Origin: Acidobacteriaceae bacterium
GTDB taxonomy: Bacteria > Acidobacteriota > Terriglobia > Terriglobales > SbA1
Assembly (NCBI GenBank): GCA_019237515.1
Contig: JAFAGX010000248.1
Location: forward strand, 1 to 5,934
Direction of reading: 5' to 3'
DNA length: 5,934 bases
Shown here: positions 4,868 to 5,934 of the stretch, in pieces
Layout of the letters: every line of letters begins with the position of its first letter
Position numbering within the stretch: the first letter of the stretch is position 1
Notes under the pieces: model-generated
What the model was told of the DNA's origin: nothing
The model's input: the letters and a program-made list of their open reading frames with translations, nothing else
The model's database searches: none
Position numbers and translations under genes: made by a program

Positions 4868-5857
4868 CTATCGGTCCCGATCTACCACATATTCGGGAGC
4901 CCAAAGCAATGCGCGTTTAGCTTCGCACTGAGGGAAGTTACAGATGGCGTTACGCGCCAGCTTCGCGTATTGGGCGGCACGGTCATGAGCTGCTTCAATT
5001 GACCCGTAGCGGTGAAGGATCTCGAGAATATCTCCATGGGTTACGCCGTTGAAAGCGCGATCGCGCATAACGGTGCTGATCTTCTGGCGTTCACAAGGCG
5101 AACAGCGCTCAAGCGCGTGAATGACCGACATGGTGACCTTGCCTTCGCGCAGATCACTGGCGACGGGCTTACCTAGTACATTCTCGGAGGCGGTCAGGTC
5201 TAGCACGTCGTCCACAATTTGAAATGCCATTCCCAGGTCCCGTCCGTATTGTGCAAGGTTCTGTTCTTCTTCGGCATTTGCACCACTTAAAATCGCTCCC
5301 AGCCGCATGCAGACCGAAAACAGGCAAGCGGTCTTTCGGTAGATGAGGTCGAAGTGCTCATCCAAGGAAATGAGCTTGCCCAACTTCTCCATCTGGAGCA
5401 GTTCTCCTTCGACCATCTGCTGGGTCAGATCGATGAGGGTGTCGAGAATACGGAAATTGCGTTCCTGAACCGCGATCTTGAAGGCCTGCATGTAAAGCCA
5501 ATCGCCGGCCAAAACGCATTTTGAATTTCCCCATTGTGTATTGGCGGCGGGCCGTCCGCGGCGGCTTTGCGCTTCGTCAATGATGTCATCGTGAACCAGC
5601 GTAGCGGTGTGAATGATCTCAACCACCGCACCAAGTTTGATGGCCCCTCGCCCGCGGTAGTCGAAGAGTTTGGAGGAAAGCAGAACCAGCATGGGCCGAA
5701 TGCGCTTGCCCCCGCCCGCCCTGAGATATTCCCCGATTTCGGTGATCGCTTCGACCTGCGAAACCGTATCGCGGCCAAACTCCCGCTCGATCGCAGCGAG
5801 ATCATCCCGCAGCAGTTCGAAAATTTCCTTACCGTTGATCGCGGCCGATGCGCTCAA
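4868..5857 (-). CDS. long-chain all-trans polyprenyl diphosphate synthase (IspB-like)
   Basis: This 329-residue cytoplasmic enzyme elongates an allylic diphosphate with isopentenyl diphosphate, usually to build the side chain of a respiratory quinone. Features in order are GGGKRIRP (48-55), the first Asp-rich motif DDIID (90-94) followed by RRG (99-101), and KTACLF (175-180). GMAFQIVDDVLD follows, with the second Asp-rich motif DDVLD (216-220), then LGKP and DLREGK (235-240). Both metal-binding motifs are intact. The fifth residue before the first motif is Ala85, a small residue, which fits a long-chain rather than a C15/C20 product; the exact length is not readable. The start is TTG 5857: an in-frame TGA lies six codons upstream, and no in-frame ATG occurs before the essential GGGKRIRP segment. 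The Shine-Dalgarno is unclear. It appears to be the first minus-strand gene in the window. The name ispB is not assigned because octaprenyl specificity is unproven. Confidence 0.92.
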   Translation of the reverse strand: MSASAAINGKEIFELLRDDLAAIEREFGRDTVSQVEAITEIGEYLRAGGGKRIRPMLVLLSSKLFDYRGRGAIKLGAVVEIIHTATLVHDDIIDEAQSRRGRPAANTQWGNSKCVLAGDWLYMQAFKIAVQERNFRILDTLIDLTQQMVEGELLQMEKLGKLISLDEHFDLIYRKTACLFSVCMRLGAILSGANAEEEQNLAQYGRDLGMAFQIVDDVLDLTASENVLGKPVASDLREGKVTMSVIHALERCSPCERQKISTVMRDRAFNGVTHGDILEILHRYGSIEAAHDRAAQYAKLARNAICNFPQCEAKRALLWAPEYVVDRDR

Positions 5858-5876
5858 ATTTAGGTCCGACTTTCAC

Positions 5877-5900
5877 CACGGAGAAGCGGAGTCACGGAGG
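5877..5900. repeat. three degenerate 8-base tandem units (CACGGAG type)
   Basis: CACGGAGA, AGCGGAGT and CACGGAGG follow one another without a gap, all sharing CGGAG. They lie 20 bases upstream of the TTG start of the polyprenyl synthase. I recall similar CACGGAG-rich intergenic stretches in several soil phyla. The rest of 5858-5934 is AT-rich, with a small inverted repeat AGTTC-gacaa-GAACT (5912-5926) and no gene visible. Confidence 0.45.
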
Positions 5901-5934
5901 AAAAATATTTCAGTTCGACAAGAACTCTACTTCT

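Noticed and set aside
5912..5926. AGTTC-N5-GAACT inverted repeat as a LexA box
   Set aside because: The half-site order and spacing fit neither the GAAC-N4-GTTC nor the GTTC-N7-GTTC type that I know.

Overview
The window looks like chromosomal DNA of a moderately GC-rich free-living bacterium. Acidobacteriota (Terriglobia-like) is my best guess. It rests on the small secreted protein of DUF5818 type, the style of the ABC-2 permease tail, and a CACGGAG-type intergenic repeat. This is recognition from memory, not a search result.

Layout. (1) Bases 1-171 (+) are the last 56 codons of an ABC-2 type transporter permease cut by the left edge. (2) Bases 172-431 are a 260-base non-coding stretch with a GC-rich stem-loop region, a plausible sigma-70-like promoter and a Shine-Dalgarno sequence. 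(3) Bases 432-2779 (+) are the trehalose pair otsB-otsA, joined by a one-base TGATG overlap; together they make trehalose from UDP-glucose and glucose-6-phosphate. (4) From 2776 to 5857 four genes run on the minus strand, in transcription order: a long-chain polyprenyl diphosphate synthase (TTG start), a small secreted DUF5818-like protein, a DedA membrane protein fused to a C-terminal rhodanese domain, and a CYTH-domain protein. The last of these meets otsA tail to tail with a 4-base overlap of the stop codons. (5) The right edge (5858-5934) is intergenic, with three degenerate 8-base tandem units.

The main discovery is in the DedA-rhodanese gene. An ORF finder ends it at a TGA (3569-3571) in the middle of the rhodanese active-site loop. 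Reading through that TGA in the same frame gives 52 further codons that are plainly the rest of the rhodanese domain, ending in a natural TAA at 3410-3412. The TGA falls where I expect the second Cys of a Cys-x-Cys motif, giving Cys-Thr-Sec. A perfect 6-bp hairpin with a CGUGU loop begins 16 nt after the TGA (loop at 22-26 nt), in the place and form of a bacterial SECIS element. I therefore annotate it as a probable selenoprotein of 322 residues. No Sec machinery (selA, selB, selC, selD) lies in the window, so confirmation must come from the rest of the genome.

Biological themes: otsBA is a compatible-solute module. The minus-strand cluster is envelope-related (isoprenoid chain synthesis, an exported protein, and an inner-membrane DedA protein with a thiol/selenol sulfurtransferase-like domain), but co-function is only inferred from order and orientation.
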